Positions 8,399 to 17,436 of a DNA stretch of 64,000 bases are shown here, piece by piece (the first letter of the stretch is position 1; each line of letters opens with the position of its first letter). The position numbers and the translations under genes are program-made. The stretch spans positions 130,403 to 194,402 of the forward strand of contig JBJMVQ010000044.1 in NCBI GenBank assembly GCA_045810625.1, read 5' to 3'. A model generated the notes under the pieces. It worked only from the letters and a program-made list of their open reading frames with translations. It was not told the origin of the DNA and ran no database searches. Source of the DNA: JACQFZ01 sp045810625 (GTDB lineage Bacteria; Pseudomonadota; Gammaproteobacteria; Acidiferrobacterales; Sulfurifustaceae).

Positions 8399-8505
8399 AT
8401 ATCACGGCAAGGACATTCGGCACCAGTGAAAGTTGGCGCCGGAACAGCGACGCGGAATGGGTGTGAGCCTACGCGCCGTGATGCCGCGTTCGAAACCGCC
8501 CGCCT

Positions 8506-11500
8506 TTATGGGTTCGTCGCGAGCCCGATCCGCTTTACATGTTCCGCTTGCGCGCGCAGAAATTCGGCGAATTCTTCCGGACTCATCGGACGCGCAAAGT
8601 AGTAACCCTGCATCTCGTCGCAATCATGCGCCCGCAGAAATCGGACCTGCTCCTCTGTTTCCACACCTTCGGCGACGACCGTGAGCCTCAACGTCTTTGC
8701 CATGGCGATAATCGCCTCGGTAATCGCATTGTCTTCCGCGTCGCGCGGAATTTCCCGAATGAAGGAACGATCGATCTTAAGGGTGTCGATCGGAAAGCGC
8801 TTGAGCTGCGCGAGCGACGAATACCCCGTGCCGAAGTCATCGATGGCGAGACGGACACCCATGCTTTTGATGGCGCCGAGCAGCCGCACGGCGCGGTCGG
8901 CGTTTTGCGTGACCATCCCCTCCGTAATCTCGAGCTCCAGCAGCTCCGGGCGCATGCCGGCCCGCGCGAGCGCATCGCGGATGTCGTCGAGCAGATCCGC
9001 GTCCGCAAATTGGCGGGCCGACAGATTGACCGCCAAGCGTACCGGAGGAAGCCCGGCATGCTGCCACGCGACGCTCTGCGCGCAGGCGCTGCGCAGCGCC
9101 CACCGTCCGATCGCAACGATGAGTCCGGTTTCTTCCGCGAGCGGAATGAACTGCGTCGGCGAAACCGAGCCGAGCTGTGGATTGTCCCAACGAATGAGCG
9201 CCTCTACCCCGGTGATCGACCCGGTTCGGAAGCTGAGTTTCGCCTGAAATGCGAGCGAAAATTCGTTGGCGTCGAGCGCGCGGCGCAGACTCGCTTCCAA
9301 CGCGAGCCGCTCCAACGATTGCGTCTTGATGCGCCGCGAATAGAACTGAAAGTTGTTCTTGCCCTCTTCTTTCGCCAGATACATGGCGACATCGGCGTGC
9401 TTCATGAGCGCATGCTCGTCCGTCCCGTCGCGGGGATACACGCAGATGCCGACGCTCGCCGTGATACGGCATTCCTGCTCGTGAACGCTGATCGGCTTCA
9501 TCGCCGCAGAGAGCAGCTTCCGCGCCACGCCGGCGATTGCCGAAGAATCGGCGACTTTGGTCAGCAGCACCACGAATTCATCGCCGCCAAGTCGCGCGAC
9601 GACGTCTCCGGTGCGCAAACAGCTTCGGAGCCGCACCGCCATTTCCTTCAATAGGAAATCGCCGGCCTCGTGGCCGAGCGTGTCGTTGATGATCTTGAAC
9701 CGATCGAGATCGAGGAACAGCACGGCACACTTGTGGCTCTGCCGGCGCGCGGTCTCGATCGCCGCGTTGAGAAGCTGGCTGAACATGACGCGGTTCGGCA
9801 GGCCGGTCAGCGCGTCGTGCGTGGCGAGATACTGAACCCGCTCCTCGGCGAGCTTCTGCTTGGTAATCTCGCGCGTGACGCCGCGATACCCGCAAAAGGC
9901 GCCGTCGTCGGCAAAGACCGGCTCGCCGCTGACACTGATGTACTGACGCTGCCCGTCCCGGCGCCGCGCATGCATTACCACGTCGCGAAACGGCCGGTGC
10001 GCCTCGAGCGCGGCGCGATGCGCGTCCCAACCGCCCTCGGTCTCGACGAGGAACCCGGTTTCCCAGACTCGCTTGCCAAGCAGCGCCCTACGCGCCCAAT
10101 CCTGATCGCCGCCGCGGCTTTCGACGCGAACGAACCGAAACTCGGCGTCCTGTTCCCAGTACCAGTCGGACGACAGCTCCGTGAGCGCCCGGAACCGCGC
10201 TTCGCTCTCGCGCAACCGCTGCTCCATCTGACGGCGCTCCGTGACATCGCGAAGCATTCCGCGAAAGCCGATGGTCCGGCCGGCGCCGTCTTTCACGAGC
10301 TGCACCGATCCTTCTACCCACACGTGCGTTCCGTCCTTGCGCGTCATTCTCCATACGTGCGCATGCGCCGGCAGACCGGTGCGATAGACTTCATTGAAAA
10401 CTTTGTACACATCCCGCGCGACGTCGGGCGTCTGGTAAACGCGATTGTTGAGGCCGATCAGCTCGTCCGGCGCATAGCCCAGCATGCGCGAGAACGCGCT
10501 GTTGAAGAACACCAGGTTGCCGCGCGTGTCGACTTCGTAGTACGCGTCCTCGATGCTTTCCAGAATCGTGCGGTATTTCTCCTCGCTTTCGCGCAACCGT
10601 TCTTCGATCTGCCGCCGCGCGGTCACGTCGCGGAGGATTCCGCGAAACCCGATCGGTTCCCCCTGTGCGTTGCGTACCAGGTGCACGGAGCCCTCGACGC
10701 GCACGCGGCTGCCGTCCTTGTGAATCCACTCCCAATCCTGGCTGCGTTTAGCCACGCCGCTGCGGTAGACGTCGTTGAACGCGCGGTACACTACGGCCGC
10801 CATGGCGCCGGTTTGCACCTGTCGGTTATTGCCGCCGATGACGTCTTCTACCGTGTAGCCGAGCAGATGCGGGAACGCGCTGTTGCAAAGAACCAGGTTG
10901 CCCTGCAAATCGACTTCGTAATAGGCATCCTCGATCCCATCGAGAATTGATCGGTATTTTTCCTCGCTCTCCCGCAGACGCTGCTCGGCCTGCCGACGAC
11001 TCGCTTCGTGCTCGAGGTTCTCCAGGGCGAATGCGATATTTTGTGCCAAGCGCTCGAGCAGCCGGACGGTTTCGGCGTCGAAGTCGTTCGCATCGGCGGA
11101 ATTGAAGAGCAGAATGCCCGGAACGCTGTCGGCGCAAAGCACCGGCACGGCGGCGCCGGAAACGACGCCCGCGCGGCGCGCCGCCGCATGCCAAGGACGC
11201 GTGCGCGGGTCGTTCTGCACGTCGTCGCATACGCAGATGGCGCGCGTGCGATACGCGGTCGCGACGATGCCGCGGCCTTCCGGAATGGTTTCGTCGATCG
11301 AGGCGCGCACGAGGCGCAGCAGCTCTTTGGGCGAGCCGGTTCCGGCGACAAGATTGATCCAATGCGTTTGCGGATCGGGGATCAGCATCGAGGCGGAAAT
11401 GAATTTTCCGCCGTAGACCGCGGCGTCGCACACACCCTGATACAGGGCTTCGGGCGAACGCGCACGCAGAATCGCTTCGTTCGTTGCGCTCAACGCCGCG

Positions 11501-11667
11501 TATAGCCGCGCGAGTCGCTCCGACGTTGCGACATCCGGTGTCCCTGCGTCACTCACCGCACGCCGCGCCTCGGCGCTGCGGTCCCTCCCTTCCGTGTCGG
11601 CTTTTGTTTTTTTTCCGTGCGTATTCGAGCCCATAGGACTGGCACTACCCACTTTAAAGATAGGCAA
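8506..11667 (-). CDS. GAF-PAS-PAS-PAS-GGDEF-EAL cyclic-di-GMP signalling protein
   Basis: A 1053-aa soluble sensor and bifunctional c-di-GMP enzyme. Domains by position: GAF about 55-220; three PAS/PAC units about 233-355, 358-482 and 485-605; GGDEF about 612-775; EAL about 785-1040. The diguanylate cyclase motif is intact (RLGGDEFVVLL, 692-702) and an inhibitory I-site RTGD sits five residues upstream (685-688). The phosphodiesterase has EALIRW (822 on), DDFGTGYSSL, LKIDRSFI and AEGVET, so catalysis looks possible in both domains. PAS1 and PAS2 are near-duplicates (LRESEEKYR, GIEDAYYEVD versus SIEDAYYEVD). No transmembrane segment is seen. It is alone on this strand between chrA and the SPOR gene. 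Confidence 0.95.
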   Translation of the reverse strand: MPIFKVGSASPMGSNTHGKKTKADTEGRDRSAEARRAVSDAGTPDVATSERLARLYAALSATNEAILRARSPEALYQGVCDAAVYGGKFISASMLIPDPQTHWINLVAGTGSPKELLRLVRASIDETIPEGRGIVATAYRTRAICVCDDVQNDPRTRPWHAAARRAGVVSGAAVPVLCADSVPGILLFNSADANDFDAETVRLLERLAQNIAFALENLEHEASRRQAEQRLRESEEKYRSILDGIEDAYYEVDLQGNLVLCNSAFPHLLGYTVEDVIGGNNRQVQTGAMAAVVYRAFNDVYRSGVAKRSQDWEWIHKDGSRVRVEGSVHLVRNAQGEPIGFRGILRDVTARRQIEERLRESEEKYRTILESIEDAYYEVDTRGNLVFFNSAFSRMLGYAPDELIGLNNRVYQTPDVARDVYKVFNEVYRTGLPAHAHVWRMTRKDGTHVWVEGSVQLVKDGAGRTIGFRGMLRDVTERRQMEQRLRESEARFRALTELSSDWYWEQDAEFRFVRVESRGGDQDWARRALLGKRVWETGFLVETEGGWDAHRAALEAHRPFRDVVMHARRRDGQRQYISVSGEPVFADDGAFCGYRGVTREITKQKLAEERVQYLATHDALTGLPNRVMFSQLLNAAIETARRQSHKCAVLFLDLDRFKIINDTLGHEAGDFLLKEMAVRLRSCLRTGDVVARLGGDEFVVLLTKVADSSAIAGVARKLLSAAMKPISVHEQECRITASVGICVYPRDGTDEHALMKHADVAMYLAKEEGKNNFQFYSRRIKTQSLERLALEASLRRALDANEFSLAFQAKLSFRTGSITGVEALIRWDNPQLGSVSPTQFIPLAEETGLIVAIGRWALRSACAQSVAWQHAGLPPVRLAVNLSARQFADADLLDDIRDALARAGMRPELLELEITEGMVTQNADRAVRLLGAIKSMGVRLAIDDFGTGYSSLAQLKRFPIDTLKIDRSFIREIPRDAEDNAITEAIIAMAKTLRLTVVAEGVETEEQVRFLRAHDCDEMQGYYFARPMSPEEFAEFLRAQAEHVKRIGLATNP

Positions 11668-11815
11668 GGTTCCGGCCCCGCGGAAGCGCTCCGAATGGGC
11701 GTATGTGGAGGTTTTCTACCGGACGCAAGCTTTCGGTCCCAAAACCAAAGCACGCCCGGAGCGCCTGTCCAATTCCGCGCCCCACATTCGACAAACTTAC
11801 ACGGACGGGCCCCTA

Positions 11816-11821
11816 TATAAT
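11816..11821 (+). promoter_or_regulatory. -10 box (TATAAT) in front of the SPOR-domain gene
   Basis: A perfect TATAAT at 11816-11821 would start transcription about 20-25 bases before the GTG at 11851. I could not place a good -35 at normal spacing (TTCGAC lies too far upstream), so the site is only a candidate. Confidence 0.3.
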
Positions 11822-11850
11822 GATGCGCGTACATCACCAGGACGCTCGGC

Positions 11851-12354
11851 GTGATCGCGAAGCTCGGTTTTATCCTTATCGTCGCCATTTTCGGCGTATT
11901 GATGTTCATCGCCGGCGCGATCGCTCCTGATGCAATTCGTCGGCCGCTGCTCGGTATGGTCGGGACGCCGACTTCCGCCAATCCGCAAACGGCCGCGGCG
12001 CCCGCGCCGGCGGTCGCGTCGTCGTCGACTCCGCCGGCCACCGAATCCGACGATCTGCCGTACGATGCGCTGCTGCTCCCCACGCCGCTGCCCGCACAGG
12101 GTCTCTACGCGCTACAACTCGGTTCATACACGGAAGCGGCAAGCGCGGATACGTGGATGGAACGCGTGCGCCACCAAGGATTCCCAGTGAAGAAGTTGAC
12201 GGTGAAGGACCAGAACGGCGCCCGCTGGATCGTCGTGGCCGTCGGCCGTTATGCATCGCCGGATGAAGCGCGTACGGCACGCGCCTCTACCGCGCGCCGG
12301 CTGAACTGGGTGGAGCCGCTCGCCGTGATTCGCCTCCCCGCTGACGCCAAATAG
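11851..12354 (+). CDS. SPOR-domain inner-membrane protein
   Basis: A 167-aa protein with an N-terminal transmembrane helix (LGFILIVAIFGVLMFIAGAIA), an Ala/Pro/Thr-rich linker at about 45-85, and a C-terminal SPOR domain: GLYALQLGSYTEAASADTWMERVRHQGF, then DQNGARWIVVAVGRYASPDEA. SPOR domains bind denuded peptidoglycan glycans at the septum, so this is probably a periplasmic envelope or division protein. Start is a GTG. It is divergent from the GGDEF-EAL gene and convergent with the DUF6150-like gene. Confidence 0.85.
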   Translation: MIAKLGFILIVAIFGVLMFIAGAIAPDAIRRPLLGMVGTPTSANPQTAAAPAPAVASSSTPPATESDDLPYDALLLPTPLPAQGLYALQLGSYTEAASADTWMERVRHQGFPVKKLTVKDQNGARWIVVAVGRYASPDEARTARASTARRLNWVEPLAVIRLPADAK

Positions 12355-12358
12355 AACG

Positions 12359-12637
12359 TCAGCCGAATCGTCCCTTGAGCGGGTGCGGCCGGCGCCAGCC
12401 GGCTTGCGTGTAGTTATCGACGAAACAGACCCGGACCTGGCTCGCTCCGAACGAATCGAAATACAACCAAACCGTGGCGTCCTGCTTGTCGCGCGTGATG
12501 TACCAGAACGCGTCGCCTGACGCCAAACCCCAACTGCTCACCCGGTGCACGCAGAGGTCCGCTTCGCCGGGATCGTCGACGACCGCCACCCGGATATGGG
12601 CCTCGCCGTAATTCGAGCACTGATAGACGCGCGCCAT
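12359..12637 (-). CDS. DUF6150-like small protein
   Basis: Starting at 12637 it gives a 92-aa protein MARVYQCSNYGEAHIRVAVVDDPGEADLCVHRVSSWGLA with repeated short strands: DDPGEADLCVHRV, KQDATVWLYFDSFGASQVRVCFVDNYTQAGWR. The repeated (E/S)AD-x-x-V-(Y/H/F)-x-V pattern and the SSWGLA-GDAFWY segment are those of the DUF6150 family, whose function is unknown. Its stop is five bases from the SPOR gene stop. An in-frame ATG at 12670 exists but adds residues unlike the family. Confidence 0.7.
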   Translation of the reverse strand: MARVYQCSNYGEAHIRVAVVDDPGEADLCVHRVSSWGLASGDAFWYITRDKQDATVWLYFDSFGASQVRVCFVDNYTQAGWRRPHPLKGRFG

Positions 12638-12828
12638 GCTAAAACGTTTCGCGCATTCTCTCGCCGCCACGCTTGCGCGCTTGGCGAAGGAAGACGAACG
12701 GAACGCGGACGATATTGGGACACATCGGCCGCCGGCAACCGGAACAACAAGTAACGTTCAGCGCACTTGTTCCCCTCATCACCGCCGGCCATACTCTCAT
12801 TTTCAGAAAACCGACAATACGGATCGTC

Positions 12829-13269
12829 ATGTCTTTACCCTTTCACCTGGGGCTGCGCGCCGACCGACATGTGGTCAGCGTGATCAAGCAGAACGGCCGC
12901 ACCCGGGAACAGCTCGGTGTCGCGTATCCGCAGGAGAGCGATCCGCGCCGGCGAATCCTAAAGCAATGGGGCATCGACGATGCGTCGCCGCGCCGCACCG
13001 ATCCCGACACGATCGATCTCCCACTTGCCCGGCGCACACAGACGATTCTCTCCTATCAGCTCAATCCGGCGCTCCGGCGCCAGCTCAACACCGGGATGGG
13101 ATCGTTGTCCGGGTCGCGTCGCGATTCGCAATCCGGTCTTCGCGGGCGCACGCATCTCGGCACGAGCCGGCCGCTCATGGCGACTCGGCCGCACGGGTTT
13201 CAATCCATCGACACGCCGTCGCGCGGTGGCGCGTCTTTCGCCTCGGTTCCATCGCCCCGGCGCGGTTGA
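12829..13269 (+). CDS. hypothetical protein with disordered C-terminal half
   Basis: A 146-aa reading frame from an ATG at 12829. The first 85 residues look like a structured protein (FHLGLRADRHVVSVIKQNGRTREQLG, RRILKQWGIDDA, RRTQTILSYQLNPALRRQL); the rest is Ser/Arg/Gly-rich and probably disordered. I do not recognise a family. It is convergent with the last gene of the T6SS unit (gap of about 107 bases), so it could be an accessory of that locus or an unrelated gene. Ribosome site is weak (GGA six bases upstream). Confidence 0.45.
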   Translation: MSLPFHLGLRADRHVVSVIKQNGRTREQLGVAYPQESDPRRRILKQWGIDDASPRRTDPDTIDLPLARRTQTILSYQLNPALRRQLNTGMGSLSGSRRDSQSGLRGRTHLGTSRPLMATRPHGFQSIDTPSRGGASFASVPSPRRG

Positions 13270-13376
13270 GCGCCGCTCGTCTCTCGACAACACTCGTCGT
13301 TCAACTCCCTGGCTTTCGTTTGGCGTCACCCTGTGTGCTCCCTTCGAGCAAGTCGTCGCCTCGTCGATCGTCGTCT

Positions 13377-15215
13377 TCAGCGCTTGTCACGATCTTGCTG
13401 CCGAGGTGGCGGGCTCGGTGATCGTCGCGAACGATCTCGATCCTCCCGCCGTGGCGGGCTCGGTGATCGCCGTGAACGATCGCGATCGTCTCGTCGCGGC
13501 GGGGAGCCGGATGATCGTGTCCTTCGCCCACGATCCTCGGCTCCCGGCGGCCGGTAACGGTCATCGCGCGGTGGCCGCGGCGCCGGTGATCGCGGGCGCC
13601 GGTCGCGATCCTCCCGCGGCGGAGGCCGATCACGATCGTCGCGCCCACCGGGCGGCCGTTCGCGCGGCGGCGCGTGATGTCGTAGCGGTTCCCCGAGCGG
13701 CACACCGCGCTCGTGCTCGGTCGCAGGATGCGAGTGCGGCATCGCCACGGGCAACGCGGACCCCGGCGCGCCGCGGCTATACACGCGCGTGTACGTTCCA
13801 GAGACGCCGACGTTCTTTCGTCCCTCGTTTTTCTTTACGGTCAACGTATCGACGTACTCGCGATCCGGCTGTCGGGTCAGGCCGCTTTGTCGTGCGAGGT
13901 CGTCGACATCGACCGCGTCGGGGAACAGACGGCCGGTGCCGCGATTCACGCCGCTCTTGCCGGGTTTGAAATACGGATTGCCCGAGGCACCGAAGTGCAA
14001 CTGCCCGCCCTCTTTCAGCTTCGGCGCCTGCGCTTCCATGACGCCGCGCGTCAGTTGTGTATTCGGATCAGGCCGCGTGTCGCTCACGCCGCCACGCCCG
14101 ACCGCCATGATGTTCGTCACCGCAATATGGTCGTAGCGCGTCGGCGAAGGCGGACGCGTCGCATCACGGTTATACGTGATGCGCACACCTTCGATGCGCC
14201 GCAACTCTTCGACGTTGCGGCGCGTGCCGGGCATCGCCGCCGCATCGCGCTCGCCCTCGAAGATCCCGACTTGCAGATCGAATCGCGCGCCGCTGCGCTC
14301 CAGCTCGCGCGCATACGCGAGCGGCCGGCTCGCGTCGCCGCTCGCTTCGAACGAAATCCGAACCGGGCTCGACTGCCGCCGCTCGCGTAGCGGGCTCGCG
14401 CTGCGTCTGCGCGCATCTCGCACCGGGCTCAAGCTTTGCTCCCGCGCCCCGCGCGGCCCGCGCGTTGGCGGCTCCGGGCTCGTCGGTCGCCGCCGCAGGG
14501 GTTCCGCGGGTCTATCGTCCGATCCGGGCGCGCGTTCGCTGTGCCCGGAACGACGTGGCTCCGTCGGCGAAAGGATCTCGGATACCGTCGTGGCGCGGTC
14601 GCGCCGGCGCTCGGGCGTCGTTGGGCGGGAATCCCGTGAATGATGCCGCTCGCGCGCTTCTCGATCCTCGCGTCGATCCCGGTCGCTCGACGTATGCGAG
14701 GTATGAGAGCGCATCGGGCTCAAACGCGGGTCGCGCCGCGGCGGCTCGTGGCGTGGCGGTTCGCTACGTGGCGCCTCATAACGCGGTGGACCGGAGCCTG
14801 GCGGACCGTAGTGGTATCCCGGTGGCCCGTAACCGGAGCCTGGCGGACCGTAAATCGGCGGCGCATAGCTCAGCGGTCCGTAGCCTGGCGGGCCGTAGCC
14901 GGGTGGCGCATAAATCGGCGGTCCGTGACGCGGCGGCCCGTGACTCGACGGCGGGTGACGCGGCGGCGCCAGCTCCTGGCGGTCGCGTTTGTGCGGGCGC
15001 GGACTGCGCTCGCGCGTGTCACGATTATCCACGTGCTCGCTACCGCGCTTCCTTGAACCTGACCCCGGACTGCGCTCGCGCGGCGGGCTCGAATAGCGAC
15101 GCGGCGAAAGCTCGCGGCGATCGTCGAGCCGACGGTCGCGCGGATCCGTAGGCGAACGATTCCGGTACGGGCTTCGGCCGCGGTCCGGGGAATTACGCCG
15201 CCCGTCGTCACTCAT
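13377..15215 (-). CDS. arginine/serine-rich protein with a DUF2431/BMT5-like Rossmann core, last gene of the T6SS unit
   Basis: A 612-aa protein. The ATG at 15215 overlaps the stop of the acetyltransferase fusion (ATGA), so it is translationally coupled and a real gene. Layout: 1-90 and 160-285 Arg/Ser/Pro-rich with many RSP, SPPR and SPVR units; 95-145 Pro-Gly-Tyr repeats (APPGYGPPGYGPL); 285-482 a compact core; 510-612 a second RS tail (DRDRSRRSPSPPRR). The core can be read as a DUF2431 fold: EASGDASRPLAYAREL where family members have a glycine-rich G-x-G-x-FSFS-x-x-LA, then NVEELRRI, NRDAT, RYDHIAVTNIMAVG, NTQL, LKEGGQLHF, NPYF, LARQSGL. DUF2431 includes the eukaryotic rRNA methyltransferase BMT5. 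Motif I is degenerate, so activity is uncertain. RS tails are typical of eukaryotic splicing factors and are rare in bacteria. Likely a T6SS cargo (inference). Confidence 0.72.
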   Translation of the reverse strand: MSDDGRRNSPDRGRSPYRNRSPTDPRDRRLDDRRELSPRRYSSPPRERSPGSGSRKRGSEHVDNRDTRERSPRPHKRDRQELAPPRHPPSSHGPPRHGPPIYAPPGYGPPGYGPLSYAPPIYGPPGSGYGPPGYHYGPPGSGPPRYEAPRSEPPRHEPPRRDPRLSPMRSHTSHTSSDRDRREDREARERHHSRDSRPTTPERRRDRATTVSEILSPTEPRRSGHSERAPGSDDRPAEPLRRRPTSPEPPTRGPRGAREQSLSPVRDARRRSASPLRERRQSSPVRISFEASGDASRPLAYARELERSGARFDLQVGIFEGERDAAAMPGTRRNVEELRRIEGVRITYNRDATRPPSPTRYDHIAVTNIMAVGRGGVSDTRPDPNTQLTRGVMEAQAPKLKEGGQLHFGASGNPYFKPGKSGVNRGTGRLFPDAVDVDDLARQSGLTRQPDREYVDTLTVKKNEGRKNVGVSGTYTRVYSRGAPGSALPVAMPHSHPATEHERGVPLGEPLRHHAPPRERPPGGRDDRDRPPPREDRDRRPRSPAPRPPRDDRYRPPGAEDRGRRTRSSGSPPRRDDRDRSRRSPSPPRREDRDRSRRSPSPPPRQQDRDKR

Positions 15216-17347
15216 GATCGACCCCCCGCTTTCACGGGCTCGGCCGGAAAGACCAGCGGACTGTCGATGCCGGCACAGAGCGCACGCAGACGCTGCGCCG
15301 CGGCACCGGCGCGTCGAGACCGCGCGACGTCGCCGCCGAGCGCGCGCGAGAAAAACAGCAGATCGTCGTCCGGGGCCGCGGCGGCGATCTCGATCGGCGT
15401 GAAGCCGAGACCGGCGAGCGCGCGGCGCGAACGAACATTGTCTGGATATGCCGATGTGTACAGCGCGCACACGCCTTGCGCCTCGGCTTGCCGGAACAAC
15501 AACGCGCCGGCACGCCGGCCGAAACCGCGATTCTGATAGTCGGCTCCGATCCAGAAATAGAAATACGCGGCATCGGTGTGACGGCGGAAACTGACGACAC
15601 CGACCAATCCCCAGCTCGCGTGCACGACGGCGTACACGGCGCGGCCCGCTTCTCGTTCCTGTGTCCCGATCCACTCGATCGTCTGTTCGAGTGTGGTGAG
15701 CTCGGGTAGACGCGTCATCACGCCGATCTGCGGATCGCGGTACTGGTACCACAAGCTCTCCGCATGTTCGCCGCCGAGGGGCTCGAGTACCAAGTCGTCA
15801 TCGCGCGCGATGTCGGCGCGATACCACGAGAGTCCGTTCCAGCGGCGCACGCGTTCGTTCAGTTGCGCCTGCAGTTCCTGCGCCGCCGTGTCGCGCGGAT
15901 CGAGTGCGATGGCGCGCGACAGGCATTCGAGCCCATGCACGGCGCCGCCGCTCGCAGCTTCGCAGTAACCCAGACAGCGTAACGTCGCCGGCTCTTCGCC
16001 GTACATCGCGACCCCGAGCCGGAACGCCTCCTTTGCCAGCCCCCAATGTTCGAGCTGCACGGCCAGCAAACCCGCGTTGAAATGAAACGGATCGCCGTCG
16101 GGCACGGGGAAGTAATTCGACCAAGTGCGCTCCAGCGCGTCGCGCCAGCACAATCGTCCTTCGCGACCGAGTGTGGCGAGCTTCGGCAGCAGCGGGTCGA
16201 GCACGCCGCCGAGCACACGCGGGTCATGACCGCTGAGACGAACGAGTTTCAACAATTGCTCCGGCGACAAATGTTCCGCCGCCGCGCGCGCGGTCTCGCC
16301 CAAGCCGCAGTAATCGTCGGGCCCGAGTTGCGCGACGCGCCCGATGGCCGTCGAAAAGTAATCGTCGTAAACCGCACCGGGGCGCGCGCTCAATGCCACG
16401 TAAGGCGCAGCGGCGCTCTCGCCTGCGCGGCCCGACCACACTCGCGCGCCTTGCCGTGCCTGGTAGCGTGCGAGCGCGTGGTAGTTGACCGGGAGGATCG
16501 CGGCGGCGTCTGTTGCCGCGTCCATGCCGCACATCGCGCGAAGCTCCTCCTCGGTGCCGACGGCCTCGTCCACCGCGAGCAGCAAATAGCGGCCGGCGCT
16601 GATTTGATGCAGGCGATCGATACAGCGCATGGCGCCGCTCGGGAGTAGCATCGACGTGCTATCGAGCCGCTCCCGGTACTCGGCGAGCAACGGCGCCCAG
16701 CGCGACGGGAGCCAATCGGCATGCTCGATCGGAGTCCATTCGAAAGCCGCGGGCGAATGATCTGCGGCATCGGCGATCCGGCCTTCGTACATGTGTCCGT
16801 AATGAAAGCCGAAGAGATCGTGCGCGAGATCCGCGTATACGCGATCGGCCACCACGACGAGGGGATTTTCCATCGATACGAAACGCCGGTCGTGACGACG
16901 CAAAAACCAATCCCCCGCCTCCGCATCCCAGAACGCGGTTTCCAAACATCCGGCGGCGGCATATGGCTGCAGATAGGGATGCGCATCGATGAAGTCGAGA
17001 TTTTCGACCGTGGTATCCGCCGCGACATAACGAAAACGCAGACCGCGGCGCCCGAGCTTCGCAAGCAATGCGCGAATGAGCAGATACGTCTGCCGTCCCT
17101 CCCTCGCCTGCAGCTCCAACACGTACAGTGCCTTGTCCGGATCGAGATCACCGCCGGCCAGCGCTGCGTCCCAGTAGTCGACGATCACCTGCGCGTAGAC
17201 TTCTGCCGCTCCCGGCGCGTTCGCGCTCGTCCGCCGCGTAGTGCGCGCACGACCTCGCGCTTCGCTGAAGCGAACGGCGCCTCGCACGGGTTCGACACCG
17301 ATGCGCCGCCCGTCGGCCTGCGCCGTGGTGTCAGCCGCGAACGCCAT
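15212..17347 (-). CDS. methyltransferase-like / TPR / GNAT acetyltransferase fusion protein
   Basis: A 711-aa three-part protein. N-terminal about 45-330: class I methyltransferase-like or MidA-like fold, with ALYVLELQAREGRQTYLLIRALL as the first strand-helix, FRYVAADTT next and ETAFWDAEAGDW later. Middle about 400-490: TPR-like helices (FNAGLLAVQLEHWGLAKEAFRLG, CLGYCEAASGGAVHGLECLSRAIALDP). C-terminal about 510-680: GNAT fold (LVLEPLGGEHAESLWYQYRDPQI, VGVVSFRRHTDAAYFYFWIGADYQNRGFGRRAGALLF with the Q/R-x-x-G-x-G/A acetyl-CoA loop, SRRALAGLGF). It lies in the T6SS unit downstream of tssA, and its stop overlaps the start of the RS-rich protein. Possible effector-modifying enzyme or effector; no direct evidence for either. 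Confidence 0.75.
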   Translation of the reverse strand: MAFAADTTAQADGRRIGVEPVRGAVRFSEARGRARTTRRTSANAPGAAEVYAQVIVDYWDAALAGGDLDPDKALYVLELQAREGRQTYLLIRALLAKLGRRGLRFRYVAADTTVENLDFIDAHPYLQPYAAAGCLETAFWDAEAGDWFLRRHDRRFVSMENPLVVVADRVYADLAHDLFGFHYGHMYEGRIADAADHSPAAFEWTPIEHADWLPSRWAPLLAEYRERLDSTSMLLPSGAMRCIDRLHQISAGRYLLLAVDEAVGTEEELRAMCGMDAATDAAAILPVNYHALARYQARQGARVWSGRAGESAAAPYVALSARPGAVYDDYFSTAIGRVAQLGPDDYCGLGETARAAAEHLSPEQLLKLVRLSGHDPRVLGGVLDPLLPKLATLGREGRLCWRDALERTWSNYFPVPDGDPFHFNAGLLAVQLEHWGLAKEAFRLGVAMYGEEPATLRCLGYCEAASGGAVHGLECLSRAIALDPRDTAAQELQAQLNERVRRWNGLSWYRADIARDDDLVLEPLGGEHAESLWYQYRDPQIGVMTRLPELTTLEQTIEWIGTQEREAGRAVYAVVHASWGLVGVVSFRRHTDAAYFYFWIGADYQNRGFGRRAGALLFRQAEAQGVCALYTSAYPDNVRSRRALAGLGFTPIEIAAAAPDDDLLFFSRALGGDVARSRRAGAAAQRLRALCAGIDSPLVFPAEPVKAGGRS

Positions 17348-17436
17348 CGACAGGTTTAAGACTTCGACACGTCGAGCCGTCGGTCCGGCACGGCTGGACG
17401 CGTGCCCGCGCGATCTGTGCGGTGCTCTCGGTACCG

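Noticed and set aside
12636..13421. Plus-strand frame overlapping the hypothetical gene at 12829
   Set aside because: Arg/His-rich shadow sequence without structure; the other frame is more protein-like.
13713..14390. Long plus-strand frames opposite the RS-rich protein
   Set aside because: They are reflections of its Arg/Ser/Pro codons. The minus-strand gene is coupled to the preceding gene and has a compact core domain.
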